A DNA stretch of 64,000 nucleotides, taken from contig NZ_CAKRXI010000002.1 in the NCBI RefSeq assembly GCF_934424005.1, positions 60,493-124,492 on the forward strand, read 5' to 3'. Of this stretch, positions 53,100 to 61,481 are shown piece after piece (the stretch's first letter is position 1; the number at the start of each line of letters is the position of its first letter). A program made the translations under genes and the position numbers. The notes under the pieces were generated by a model. The model was not told the DNA's origin. It made no database searches and was given only the letters and a program-made list of their open reading frames with translations. This stretch comes from an uncultured Blautia sp. (GTDB taxonomy: Bacteria > Bacillota > Clostridia > Lachnospirales > Lachnospiraceae).

Positions 53100-54524
53100 T
53101 TGAAGATCTGTCTGATATTGGAAGGATGTTATCCTTATGTGTTTGGTGGTGTGTCTACCTGGATGCACCAGTATATCAACAAAATGAAAGAACATGAATT
53201 TATTCTGTGGGTGATCGGTGCCTCTGCGGATAAAAAAGGTAAATTTGTATATGAACTGCCGGAGAATGTGACGGAGGTTCATGAGGTGTTTCTGGATGAT
53301 GCACTCCGGGTAAAGGATGCGGGAAAGATGCGGCACGTTTTTTCAGAGGAGGAAGTGGAAAGTCTGAAAGAACTGATGCAGTGTTGCAGACCGGACTGGG
53401 ATGTACTGTTCAGACTGTATCATGATAAAAAGCTGAATCCCATGTCGTTTTTGAAAAGTGAGGAATTTCTTGAGATCCTTACACAGAACTGTCTGGAAAA
53501 ATATCCGTATATTGCGTTTGCAGATGCATTTCATACGATGCGTTCCATGATGCTGCCGGTTTTGTATCTGATGGGGACGAAAGTGCCTGAAGCAGATGTG
53601 TATCATGCAATCTGTACAGGGTATGGCGGTCTGCTGGCATGTCTGGGAGGCTACGTCTATCACAGGGATGTATTGCTTACGGAACATGGTATTTATACAA
53701 GAGAAAGAGAAGAAGAGATCATACGTGCAAAATGGGTCGTTCCATCTTTTAAGAAACAATGGATCTCGTTTTTCTATATGCTGTCGGATCTGATCTATCA
53801 GAGAGCGTTTCAGGTGACCTGTCTGTTTACAAATGCGATGCGGACACAGATTCAGATGGGATGCGATGCAAAAAAATGCAGAGTGATCGAAAATGGAATT
53901 GATTATGACAGACTGTCCGGAATTCCGCTGAAAGAACCGGATGGCTGGGTGGATATTGGAGCGGTGGTCCGGCTTGCCCCGATCAAAGATATTAAGACGA
54001 TGATCTATGCATTTTATGAATTGTCTGCCAGGGTGAAGAATGTAAGGCTGCATATCATGGGCGGTGTCGATGATGAAGAATATGCGCAGGAATGTTATGC
54101 ACTTGTAGAACAGCTGAAACTTCAGAATATTATTTTTACAGGAAGAGTTAATATCATAGAATACATGGAAAAACTGGATTTTACGATTCTGACCAGTATT
54201 TCTGAGGGACAGCCACTGTCAGTGCTGGAATCTTTTGCGGCCCGACGTCCCTGCGTAACAACAGATGTGGGATGCTGTCAGGAGCTTCTTGAAGGAAATG
54301 ATGGAGATCCTTATGGAAGAGCAGGGTATTATGTGGCGCCGATGTACAGAGAGGGACTTGCCGATGCAATGGAAAAAATGTGTGCATCAAGAAATCGGCG
54401 ACTGCGCATGGGAGCGAATGGACAGGCAAGAACAAAGGCTTATTACAGGCAGGAACGGATGATCGAAAAATACAGAGAACTGTACAGGGAGGTCGAAGAT
54501 AAAAATGGCTGGAATCGGATTTGA
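53100..54524 (+). CDS. pelF: Pel polysaccharide glycosyltransferase PelF
   Basis: This 474-residue GT4-type retaining glycosyltransferase is cytoplasmic and uses a UDP-sugar. It has the N-terminal LILEGCYPYVFGGVSTWMHQ, LTEHGIYTRERE, CRVIENGIDYDRL, and the E-x7-E nucleotide motif in SISEGQPLSVLESFAARRP. These match PelF, the Pel polymerising transferase. The start is a TTG at 53100, with GAGGAG upstream. The gap to pelA is 3 bases, and the end overlaps pelG by 20 bases. Confidence 0.93.
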   Translation: MKICLILEGCYPYVFGGVSTWMHQYINKMKEHEFILWVIGASADKKGKFVYELPENVTEVHEVFLDDALRVKDAGKMRHVFSEEEVESLKELMQCCRPDWDVLFRLYHDKKLNPMSFLKSEEFLEILTQNCLEKYPYIAFADAFHTMRSMMLPVLYLMGTKVPEADVYHAICTGYGGLLACLGGYVYHRDVLLTEHGIYTREREEEIIRAKWVVPSFKKQWISFFYMLSDLIYQRAFQVTCLFTNAMRTQIQMGCDAKKCRVIENGIDYDRLSGIPLKEPDGWVDIGAVVRLAPIKDIKTMIYAFYELSARVKNVRLHIMGGVDDEEYAQECYALVEQLKLQNIIFTGRVNIIEYMEKLDFTILTSISEGQPLSVLESFAARRPCVTTDVGCCQELLEGNDGDPYGRAGYYVAPMYREGLADAMEKMCASRNRRLRMGANGQARTKAYYRQERMIEKYRELYREVEDKNGWNRI

Positions 54525-55974
54525 GCTCAAAAAGCTTTTTAAGAGGCGTGGCCTTTTTGCGGCATTCCGGGCTTATGGATATGCGGGTATCGTCTGCACG
54601 GGGCCTATGCTTCTGGGAGTCCTTTTGCTGCTGGGGGTGATGTTCTTGTGTGATGTTACAGGCGGAACCAGGCACAGCCGGGAATTGCTTGTCTGCATGA
54701 TCACCTATACGCTTCTGGCATCACTTCTTGTAACCAGTTTTCTGTCCATGGTTGTAACCCGGTTTATTGCGGATATGCTTTATCAGGAAAACTATGAAGC
54801 AATTCTGCCATCTTTCTGGGGCTCTACAGGAATCATGCTGACGGTGGGAAGTATCCTGTACGGGATTTTTCTTTTGTTTTCCGGATGTGGTCTGACAGAC
54901 GGGATTTTATGTCTGTGTTTCTTTGGTGAACTGATCATCACATGGAATGCAATGAGTTATCTGACTGCCATTAAAGATTATAGGGGAATCCTTTTGTCAT
55001 TTACAAGTGCGATCCTGGTTACATTTCTGATCGGATGGATTCTGCTCATACTAGGAATTCCACATGTGGAAGCACTCCTGGTCGCAGTATGTGCCGGCTA
55101 TGGAGTCATGCTTCTCTGGGATGTGATTCTTTTGTACCAGTATTTTCCACAGGGAAGAGAAAGTGCATTTTTCTTCCTGCACTGGGTAGATGAATTTTTG
55201 CCGCTGGCTTTTACTGGTCTGTTTATCAATATTGGAATGTTTGCTCATCTGGTGATCATGTGGTGCGGACCGATCAGAGTGAAAGTGCAGGGGCTTTTTT
55301 ACGGGGCACCATATTATGATGTGCCGGCACTGGTTGCATTTTTGACAATTCTGATCACGACTGTGAATTTCGTGGTTTCCGTAGAGGTTAATTTTTATCC
55401 AAAATATAAAAACTATTACAGTCTGTTTAATGACAGAGGAGCAATCGGGGATATTCATCAGGCTGGTGAAGAAATGAAAAAAGTATTGAATATGGAATTG
55501 AAATATACTGCATTGAAACAGCTGCTGACAACTGCTCTGGCTATTTCACTTGGCGGAAGTCTGCTTCAGTATCTTCCGCTGGGGTTCAATGATCTGATGG
55601 AAGGATATTTTCGTATTTTATGTGTGGGATATGGACTCTATGCAGTGGCAAATACGGTGCTTCTTCTTTTATTGTATTTTACAGATTACAAAGGTGCTGT
55701 TTGTACGGCAGGAATCTTTGCGGGTTCTACATCGGTGTGTACAGTGATTTCCCTCTTTTTTCCGCAGGTATACTATGGATTTGGATTTCTGATCGGAAGT
55801 GCGGTTTTCTTTTTGATCGCAGTGTGCCGGCTGGATTATTATACACGCAGACTTCCGTATTATATACTAAGTGTACAGCCGGTTGTGGAGGAAGATAAAT
55901 CAGGTGTATTTACAAGGCTTGGTTATTTTCTGGATGAAAAACTTGAGAGGAGTCTGGATAATGAAAAACTATAA
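54505..55974 (+). CDS. pelG: Pel polysaccharide membrane protein PelG
   Basis: This 489-residue polytopic protein with about 12 membrane segments begins with the PelG hallmark MAGIGFELKKLFKRRG and has GYAGIVCTGPMLLG. It is Wzx/MATE-like and forms the membrane part of the Pel synthase complex. It overlaps pelF (20 bases) and the CotH gene (14 bases). Gram-negative pelB and pelC outer-membrane genes are absent, as expected in a monoderm. Confidence 0.93.
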   Translation: MAGIGFELKKLFKRRGLFAAFRAYGYAGIVCTGPMLLGVLLLLGVMFLCDVTGGTRHSRELLVCMITYTLLASLLVTSFLSMVVTRFIADMLYQENYEAILPSFWGSTGIMLTVGSILYGIFLLFSGCGLTDGILCLCFFGELIITWNAMSYLTAIKDYRGILLSFTSAILVTFLIGWILLILGIPHVEALLVAVCAGYGVMLLWDVILLYQYFPQGRESAFFFLHWVDEFLPLAFTGLFINIGMFAHLVIMWCGPIRVKVQGLFYGAPYYDVPALVAFLTILITTVNFVVSVEVNFYPKYKNYYSLFNDRGAIGDIHQAGEEMKKVLNMELKYTALKQLLTTALAISLGGSLLQYLPLGFNDLMEGYFRILCVGYGLYAVANTVLLLLLYFTDYKGAVCTAGIFAGSTSVCTVISLFFPQVYYGFGFLIGSAVFFLIAVCRLDYYTRRLPYYILSVQPVVEEDKSGVFTRLGYFLDEKLERSLDNEKL

Positions 55975-57754
55975 GAGATGGTCAGGAATACTGGCATTTT
56001 TGCTTGTCCTGTTCATGTGCAGCGGGTGTGCATTGGACAGAGAAAATGTGGCAGAAGAACAGAGTCAGGAGGAGAGCACAGCATCTGAGGAAAATACAGA
56101 AATAAAAAAAGCGGATTCACAGAATATTAATGATATGCATCTGCGTGATAAAGACAGCCTTTATGAGAACGATGATGATACCAGTGTGGTTACGATGTAT
56201 CTGACGGTTTCAAGGGGAAACAGTTCAGAAAATACGGATCATTCCTGGAGTGAGATCAACAGTTATTCTGTTTATGATTATGCAAATATGGGAGTTGCCC
56301 GGTATGAGGCTGCCGCACTTCTGCAGGTAGGTGATGAGAATGGACCTGTACAGGGAGAAGTTGGATATGGAGAGACGATTCCTAATGCGACTGTCAAGAT
56401 CCGTGGACAGACTTCCTCAAAGTATGCACAGAAGAACTATAAAATCGAGTTGAAAAAGAACAAAGGCACCTGGAGAGGACAGCGAACCATAAATTTGAAT
56501 AAGCATATGGGTGAGGGGGTTCGTTTTCGTAATAAACTGGCTTATGATATGATCAAAAAAATTCCACAGATGATCAGTCTGAGGACACAGTTTGTTCATT
56601 TGTATGTCAAAGACTGCACAGATGGTAACAGCGACAGCTTTGAGGATTATGGACTGTATACACAGGTAGAACAGCTCAATAAGACTGGCATGAAAAATCA
56701 TGGATTGGATTCTAATGGGCAGTTGTATAAAATTAATTATTTTGAATTTTATCGTTATGAAGATGTAATAAAGAAAGAAGATGATCCGGATTATGATAAA
56801 GTTCAGTTTGAAAATTATCTGGAGATCAAGGGAAATTCCGATCATAGTAAGCTGATTGAAATGCTGGATGAACTGAATGATTATTCGGTTTCGATTGACA
56901 CGATTCTGAAGGAGCATTTTGATGTGGAGAATCTGACGTACTGGATGGCTTTTCAGATATTGACAGGAAATTCAGATACGCAGAGTCGTAATACATATCT
57001 TTACAGTCCGTTGAATTCAGAAACCTGGTATCTGATCAGCTGGGATAATGACGGGGCATTGATGAAAACAGAAAATGAGATTAAAGGATATTCGGATCAG
57101 AGCAGCTGGGAAAGTGGAGTCAGCAATTACTGGGGAAATGTACTCTTTCAGAGATGTCTGAAATCTGAAGTTTTCCGCGAAGAACTGGATCATGCAATGG
57201 AAGATCTGAAGGATAAATTCAATCATGATACCGTTGAGAATATGGTACAGAATTATGCAGCAGTGGTAAAACCGTATGTATATGTCATGCCGGATGCAAT
57301 GAATGCACCACTTACATCAGAGCAGTATGATCAGGTTGCAGCTGCAATCCCGGACGAGATTGAACAGAATTATGAAGCATATAAAGAAAGTCTTGAGAAA
57401 CCAATGCCATTTTTTATTGGAGTACCGTCTATAGAAGATGGAAAATTGAAGCTGAACTGGGATGTATCATATGATTTTCAGGCACAGGACATTACGTACT
57501 CTGTAGATGTGGCATCGGATTATCAGTTCCAGAATGTCATTTACAGTTCTTATGGACAGGTCATGCCGGAGGCAGAAATGGATGTACCGGAGCCGGGACA
57601 GTATTTTGTCAGGGTGAGAGCGACCAATACGGCAGGCTATACACAGGATGCGTTTGACTATTATGTTACAGATGAAGGTAAAAGTTATGGAATGAAATGT
57701 TTCTATGTGACGGAAGACGGTCAGATTGAGGAAGATGTCTATGAAGAACAGTAA
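55961..57754 (+). CDS. CotH-kinase-like extracytoplasmic lipoprotein
   Basis: This roughly 597-residue protein has a lipoprotein signal (Cys23 in LFMCSGCALD) and a Glu/Ser-rich linker. A CotH kinase-like domain spans about residues 120-450: VKIRGQTSSKYAQKNYKIEL, the LTGNSDTQSRNTYLY segment and the ISWDNDGALM metal motif. The C-terminal module is fibronectin III-like (LNWDVSYDFQAQDITYSVDV; GQYFVRVRATNTAGYT). Bacillus CotH phosphorylates spore coat proteins, but a surface lipoprotein would lack ATP, so the activity here is open. The start is the ATG at 55961 with GAGAGGAG upstream; the longer reading has no signal peptide. It overlaps pelG and the VTC gene by 14 bases each. Confidence 0.87.
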   Translation: MKNYKRWSGILAFLLVLFMCSGCALDRENVAEEQSQEESTASEENTEIKKADSQNINDMHLRDKDSLYENDDDTSVVTMYLTVSRGNSSENTDHSWSEINSYSVYDYANMGVARYEAAALLQVGDENGPVQGEVGYGETIPNATVKIRGQTSSKYAQKNYKIELKKNKGTWRGQRTINLNKHMGEGVRFRNKLAYDMIKKIPQMISLRTQFVHLYVKDCTDGNSDSFEDYGLYTQVEQLNKTGMKNHGLDSNGQLYKINYFEFYRYEDVIKKEDDPDYDKVQFENYLEIKGNSDHSKLIEMLDELNDYSVSIDTILKEHFDVENLTYWMAFQILTGNSDTQSRNTYLYSPLNSETWYLISWDNDGALMKTENEIKGYSDQSSWESGVSNYWGNVLFQRCLKSEVFREELDHAMEDLKDKFNHDTVENMVQNYAAVVKPYVYVMPDAMNAPLTSEQYDQVAAAIPDEIEQNYEAYKESLEKPMPFFIGVPSIEDGKLKLNWDVSYDFQAQDITYSVDVASDYQFQNVIYSSYGQVMPEAEMDVPEPGQYFVRVRATNTAGYTQDAFDYYVTDEGKSYGMKCFYVTEDGQIEEDVYEEQ

Positions 57755-58484
57755 GGAAGTCTATCGAAACGAATGGAAATATCTGATCAGCACCAGTGAA
57801 AAAGAAATCCTGAAGCTGCGGATGAAGCCTTTTCTGAAACTGGATCCGCATGCTGGGGAACATGGATATATGATTCGGAGTCTGTATTTTGATGATTACT
57901 GGAATAGTGCCTACGAGGAAAAGGAGGCAGGTATTCTGATGAGAAAGAAATACAGAATCCGTATTTATAACTGCAGTGACCGTTCGATCAAACTTGAACG
58001 TAAGAAGAAATTCGGCAGTTACATATATAAAGAGAGTGCTCCGCTGACAAGAGAGGAAACGGAAAAGATCATTGCCGGAGACTATGGGTTTCTTCTGCAC
58101 AGTCCATATGCGCTGTGCAGAGAGTTCTATATAGAATGTATGAGCAATGTGATGCGGCCGAGAACGATCGTGGATTATGACAGGGAACCGTGGATCATGG
58201 ATGAAGGCACGGTAAGGATCACTTTTGATGCAGATGTCAGAGCAGCAGTAGGCAGCTTTGATCTGTTTGATTCTTCCCTTCCGACGCTGCCGGTCCTGGA
58301 GCCCGGAAAACTTGTAATGGAAGTGAAATTTACAGAAATGCTTCCACAGATCGTGCGGGAGATTCTTCCGCCTCAGGCAGAGGAGTTTACTGCGGTTTCT
58401 AAATATGTTTTATGTTATGAAAAGACGAGATACATGAATGGATTTGAATACTGGTATGAAACGCAGGAGAGGAAATTATTATGA
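57741..58484 (+). CDS. VTC-domain (polyphosphate polymerase-like) protein
   Basis: This protein of about 247 residues belongs to the VTC/polyphosphate-polymerase fold. It has YRNEWKYLIS at the start, IRSLYFDDYWNSAYEEKEAG, the Arg-rich RKKYRIRIY, IKLERKKKFG and the C-terminal VMEVKFTEMLP. The Arg/Lys/Glu residues lining the catalytic tunnel of yeast Vtc4 appear to have counterparts, so polymerase activity is possible. It has no membrane segment and is coupled by a 4-base overlap to the DUF4956 membrane protein. I chose the ATG at 57741 for spacing to GAGG; the ATG at 57735 and TTG at 57726 are also in frame. Confidence 0.88.
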   Translation: MKNSKEVYRNEWKYLISTSEKEILKLRMKPFLKLDPHAGEHGYMIRSLYFDDYWNSAYEEKEAGILMRKKYRIRIYNCSDRSIKLERKKKFGSYIYKESAPLTREETEKIIAGDYGFLLHSPYALCREFYIECMSNVMRPRTIVDYDREPWIMDEGTVRITFDADVRAAVGSFDLFDSSLPTLPVLEPGKLVMEVKFTEMLPQIVREILPPQAEEFTAVSKYVLCYEKTRYMNGFEYWYETQERKLL

Positions 58485-59152
58485 GTGTAAAAGATATGTT
58501 GAAAAAATCAGTTCTGGAATCAGGAGTATTCACGCAGTATGATGTGCCGGGAATTCTGATCGCACTGGCAGCAGCATTTATCATGGGTGTCCTGATATTT
58601 ATGGTTTACAGAAAATTTTATGCGGGAGTCATTTATTCGAGAACATTTGCTGTGACACTGGTTGGAATGACGGTCCTTACGTGTATGGTAACACTGGCAA
58701 TCAGTACAAATATTGTTATTTCGCTTGGTATGGTCGGTGCATTGTCCATTGTGCGATTTCGAACAGCGGTGAAGGATCCAATGGATCTTTTGTATCTTTT
58801 CTGGGCGATCACGACAGGAATTACGGTAGGTGCGGGAATGTATATGCTGGCAGTTCTTGCAGCACTGATCATGATACTGATGATCCTTCTGTTTTATCAT
58901 AAACAGCAGAGTGGAAAAATCTATATTGCCGTGATACACTATACAGGAGATGAGGCCGGGGATGAGGTAATCCGTGCCTTTGGAAAACGAAAATATTTTA
59001 TCAAATCAAAAACCATGCGAAAAGAAAAGACGGAGATGGCAGTGGAGATATTCTGCAGACAGAATGATATGGATTTTATTGAGAAGATCCGTTCAATTCC
59101 GCAGGTGGATGATGTAATCTTGATTCAGTATAATGGAGAATATCATGGATAA
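58481..59152 (+). CDS. DUF4956 membrane protein
   Basis: This 223-residue protein has four or so N-terminal membrane segments and a cytoplasmic C-terminal domain of about 90 residues with a ferredoxin-like/ACT-like pattern. The family hallmark is VISLGMVGALSIVRFRTAVK, followed by DPMDLLYLFWAITTGI (residues 75-110). DUF4956 genes repeatedly neighbour VTC and CotH genes in Firmicutes; function is unknown. It overlaps the VTC gene by ATGA and the next gene by a few bases. A channel or membrane platform for the VTC protein is a reasonable guess, not shown. Confidence 0.88.
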   Translation: MSVKDMLKKSVLESGVFTQYDVPGILIALAAAFIMGVLIFMVYRKFYAGVIYSRTFAVTLVGMTVLTCMVTLAISTNIVISLGMVGALSIVRFRTAVKDPMDLLYLFWAITTGITVGAGMYMLAVLAALIMILMILLFYHKQQSGKIYIAVIHYTGDEAGDEVIRAFGKRKYFIKSKTMRKEKTEMAVEIFCRQNDMDFIEKIRSIPQVDDVILIQYNGEYHG

Positions 59153-59822
59153 ACGTGTATTGCGGAACAGAGAGGATAATCAGGTATCCAATTATATAAA
59201 ATTATGTGATGAATGGGCAGAAAAATTTCTTCAGATGGATAAAGAAGAGCTGAAGAAAAGACTTCCTGAATTAAAAGAAGAGGATGGATATCTGAAGATC
59301 ACACATTTTGAGGTGCCATTTGGAGTCCGTCTGGATGATGGCAGGATTGAGCGTCTGGATGGAAAGAGCGAAGCAAATGCAACGGAAATGCTAAATATTT
59401 ATACGCTTTTGGGCTATGTAAAGGAGAATGCTTTTTTTATGGATAAATGGGTACCGTTTGCAGATCTTCGGAATGCACGACCGTTTGGACCTGCATACAA
59501 AGTTGGTGTGACGGATGTACTCGCGGAAACCTTTTCAGGACATGTGGAAGAACTGAAAGCTGCATTTGAGAAATTAGGAGGCGTCAAACTCCCGCAGGGA
59601 GATGTCGGATATCAGATCAATGCGTTTGAATGCGAACCGATGCGTTTCTATTTCTGGGACTGTGATGAAGAATTTGAGGCACAGGCGAATATCCTGTTTG
59701 ATTACAGTGCAACAGATTTTAATCATGTGGAGAGTGCGGTTTCTACAGCAGAAATGGGCGTGCGTCGTCTGGCAGAAGTGGCAGGACTGCCGTTGAAGGG
59801 TAAATCGTTCGGGATGAGCTGA
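59145..59822 (+). CDS. DUF3786 protein
   Basis: This protein of about 225 residues resembles the DUF3786 family of anaerobes: the WAEKFLQMDKEELKKRLP start, FEVPFGVRLDDGRIERLDGK, NIYTLLGYVKENAFFMDKWVPFADLR (in two parts), the LPQGDVGYQINAFECEPMRFYFWD core, and ATDFNHVESAVSTAEMGVRR. It is soluble and of unknown function; related proteins are found near corrinoid/acetogenesis genes in some Clostridia. Its start lies in the end of the DUF4956 gene (ATG 59145, alternative ATG 59133), so it is cotranscribed with the pel-cotH operon, though it need not share its function. Confidence 0.78.
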   Translation: MDKRVLRNREDNQVSNYIKLCDEWAEKFLQMDKEELKKRLPELKEEDGYLKITHFEVPFGVRLDDGRIERLDGKSEANATEMLNIYTLLGYVKENAFFMDKWVPFADLRNARPFGPAYKVGVTDVLAETFSGHVEELKAAFEKLGGVKLPQGDVGYQINAFECEPMRFYFWDCDEEFEAQANILFDYSATDFNHVESAVSTAEMGVRRLAEVAGLPLKGKSFGMS

Positions 59823-59824
59823 TT

Positions 59825-60468
59825 GTGAAAACGGTGGAACTGCGTATTTCCCTGGACAGCCAGATAAGACACGTCTGTTCCGGTTTTGGGACAAGTGAAC
59901 TTGTGCTGGAGGGGCAGGCTCCGGTCTATGCGACATCGTCGTATTATTCCTGTGAGCAGCCGATCGTCTATGAAGAAGGAAAAGGAACACGGTTTGCAAT
60001 CGGTATTTCCGTGCAGGCACCGAAAGGCTGTATCCGCCAAAAAGACAACACGCTTCTTGTAACTGCAGATGGTGATGGGTATATTTATCTGTCCGGGATA
60101 ACGGATTTTCAGGCACAGGACGCCTACTTATCCAGAAAGAAACAGATGCTGGAACAGATCTGCGACCTTTCATATCAACAATTGAAGGAAGCTCACAAGA
60201 AGGCATATGCAGCATATTTTGACCGGATGGATCTTACGCTGGATCACGGCGTGCAGAATGATCTTATAACAAAAATGTTTCACTATGCCCGTTATCTTAT
60301 CTCGGAGATGGAGAGCGTGCGTTGAAGCTTTTGAAAAATCAGCTTCACGTTACAAAAGAAGAAAACTGCAGTCTGCGATCACAGACAGATATGGTACGCA
60401 CACGTTTGAACAATGGAATTGAGAAGAAAGTAATGCTGAAAGCAGATGTCATCTGTCATATCGTCTGA
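59825..60468 (+). pseudogene. Relic of a GH95 alpha-L-fucosidase
   Basis: An open frame (59825-60325) reads like the N-terminal beta-domain end and linker of GH95 fucosidases: LRISLDSQIRHVCSGFG, AIGISVQAPKGC, GYIYLSGITDF, then AHKKAYAAYFDRMDLTLDHG and FHYARYLISEM. The first 150 or more residues and the whole catalytic barrel are missing. After the stop the same frame stays open to 60468 and may hold the C-terminal tail (LRSQTDMVRTRLNNG, KADVICHIV), as if an internal deletion joined the two ends. A GTG three bases after the DUF3786 stop is available but is probably not a real start. The locus context (GH112 phosphorylase) supports a lost fucosidase. Confidence 0.65.
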
Positions 60469-61289
60469 TTTTTTTTGCTGCGGCGGTACTCTCCGGCAGT
60501 CATGCCGCAGTATTTCCGGAAACTCTGTGCCAGATAACTCTGCGAGGAAAATCCGGCAAGATGAGCGATATCGGAAATTTCATGGTCTGTATTTTCCAGG
60601 AGATTTTTGCATACTTCAATCCGGCGGTGGGTCAGGTAGCTGATCGGGGAGATCCCGTAGTAGCGAGTGAATTCGTGGCTCAGATAATATTTATTCAGAT
60701 GACTTAAGCTGGCAAGCTGTTCCAGATTGATGTCATCGCTGTAGTGGGAATCCAGATAACGCTTGACGAGGGCACATTCTTTGCTCGGATGAAAGGATGG
60801 GAACAGCTGGAAATCAGAGACGGCAAAACGGCGAAGCTGGGCGATCAGAATGGCGAGAGTGTGTTTGCAAATTTCTTCATAACCATCATTTTTTTCATCC
60901 AGTTCCTGAAAAAGGGAATGAAAATAAAACAAGAGGTCAGCGTGCTTCTGGCGACAGTGAAAGATCTGGAATTCCTTCTGATCCTGAAAGGAAAAACTGA
61001 TTCCGTCCACACCGACTGTATAATAAGAAAGCGGTGAGGCACTTAAGGAAGTTTCCGTATGCTGGATATGAGGGTTGACGATGATCAGGTCATCCTTTTT
61101 AATAGAAAAACGCTGGTTTTCAATCAGGAATTCCCCGCTTCCCTCACTGACATAAAAGAGCTCTGTAAAGGCATGGGTATGCGGGATACTGGGCCAGTCT
61201 TCCTCATAGTGGGAAGAAGAGGCGTTCACAAGAACCGCTTCCGTTGAAAAAGGTGTATCATCTGAAAAAGAAAAAAAACGTGTGCTCAT
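60456..61289 (-). CDS. AraC-family regulator of the GH112 phosphorylase locus
   Basis: This 277-residue regulator has an N-terminal cupin sensor domain (HTHAFTELFYVSEGSGEFLIE; DDLIIVNPHIQHTE) and a C-terminal double helix-turn-helix (NLEQLASLSHLNKYYLSHEF; DIAHLAGFSSQSYLAQSFRK; GMTAGEYRR). The start is the ATG at 61289, with GGGAGGT just upstream on the minus strand; a TTG further up is less likely. It is divergent from the GH112 gene and most likely activates it in response to a host-glycan sugar. The gap of about 190 bases holds both promoters. Confidence 0.9.
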   Translation of the reverse strand: MSTRFFSFSDDTPFSTEAVLVNASSSHYEEDWPSIPHTHAFTELFYVSEGSGEFLIENQRFSIKKDDLIIVNPHIQHTETSLSASPLSYYTVGVDGISFSFQDQKEFQIFHCRQKHADLLFYFHSLFQELDEKNDGYEEICKHTLAILIAQLRRFAVSDFQLFPSFHPSKECALVKRYLDSHYSDDINLEQLASLSHLNKYYLSHEFTRYYGISPISYLTHRRIEVCKNLLENTDHEISDIAHLAGFSSQSYLAQSFRKYCGMTAGEYRRSKKNQTI

Positions 61290-61383
61290 ATGTACCTCCC
61301 GGGTCAAAAAAGATTTTCAACTGTCAGAATAGCATAAAAGATAAAATACCGCAAGATTTCTAAAAAGCATAGCAAGAACGATG

Positions 61384-61412
61384 TTGAAAAACAGACAAAA
61401 ACGACGTATTCT
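61384..61412 (+). promoter_or_regulatory. Promoter of the GH112 phosphorylase gene
   Basis: TTGAAA (61384-61389) and TATTCT (61407-61412) with a 17-base spacer, in the divergent gap with the AraC gene. Confidence 0.55.
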
Positions 61413-61481
61413 GATAGTATCTGAAAGAAAACAGAAACAGATGATAAAAGAAATCTATAAATATAAAACGGAGGTACACCT

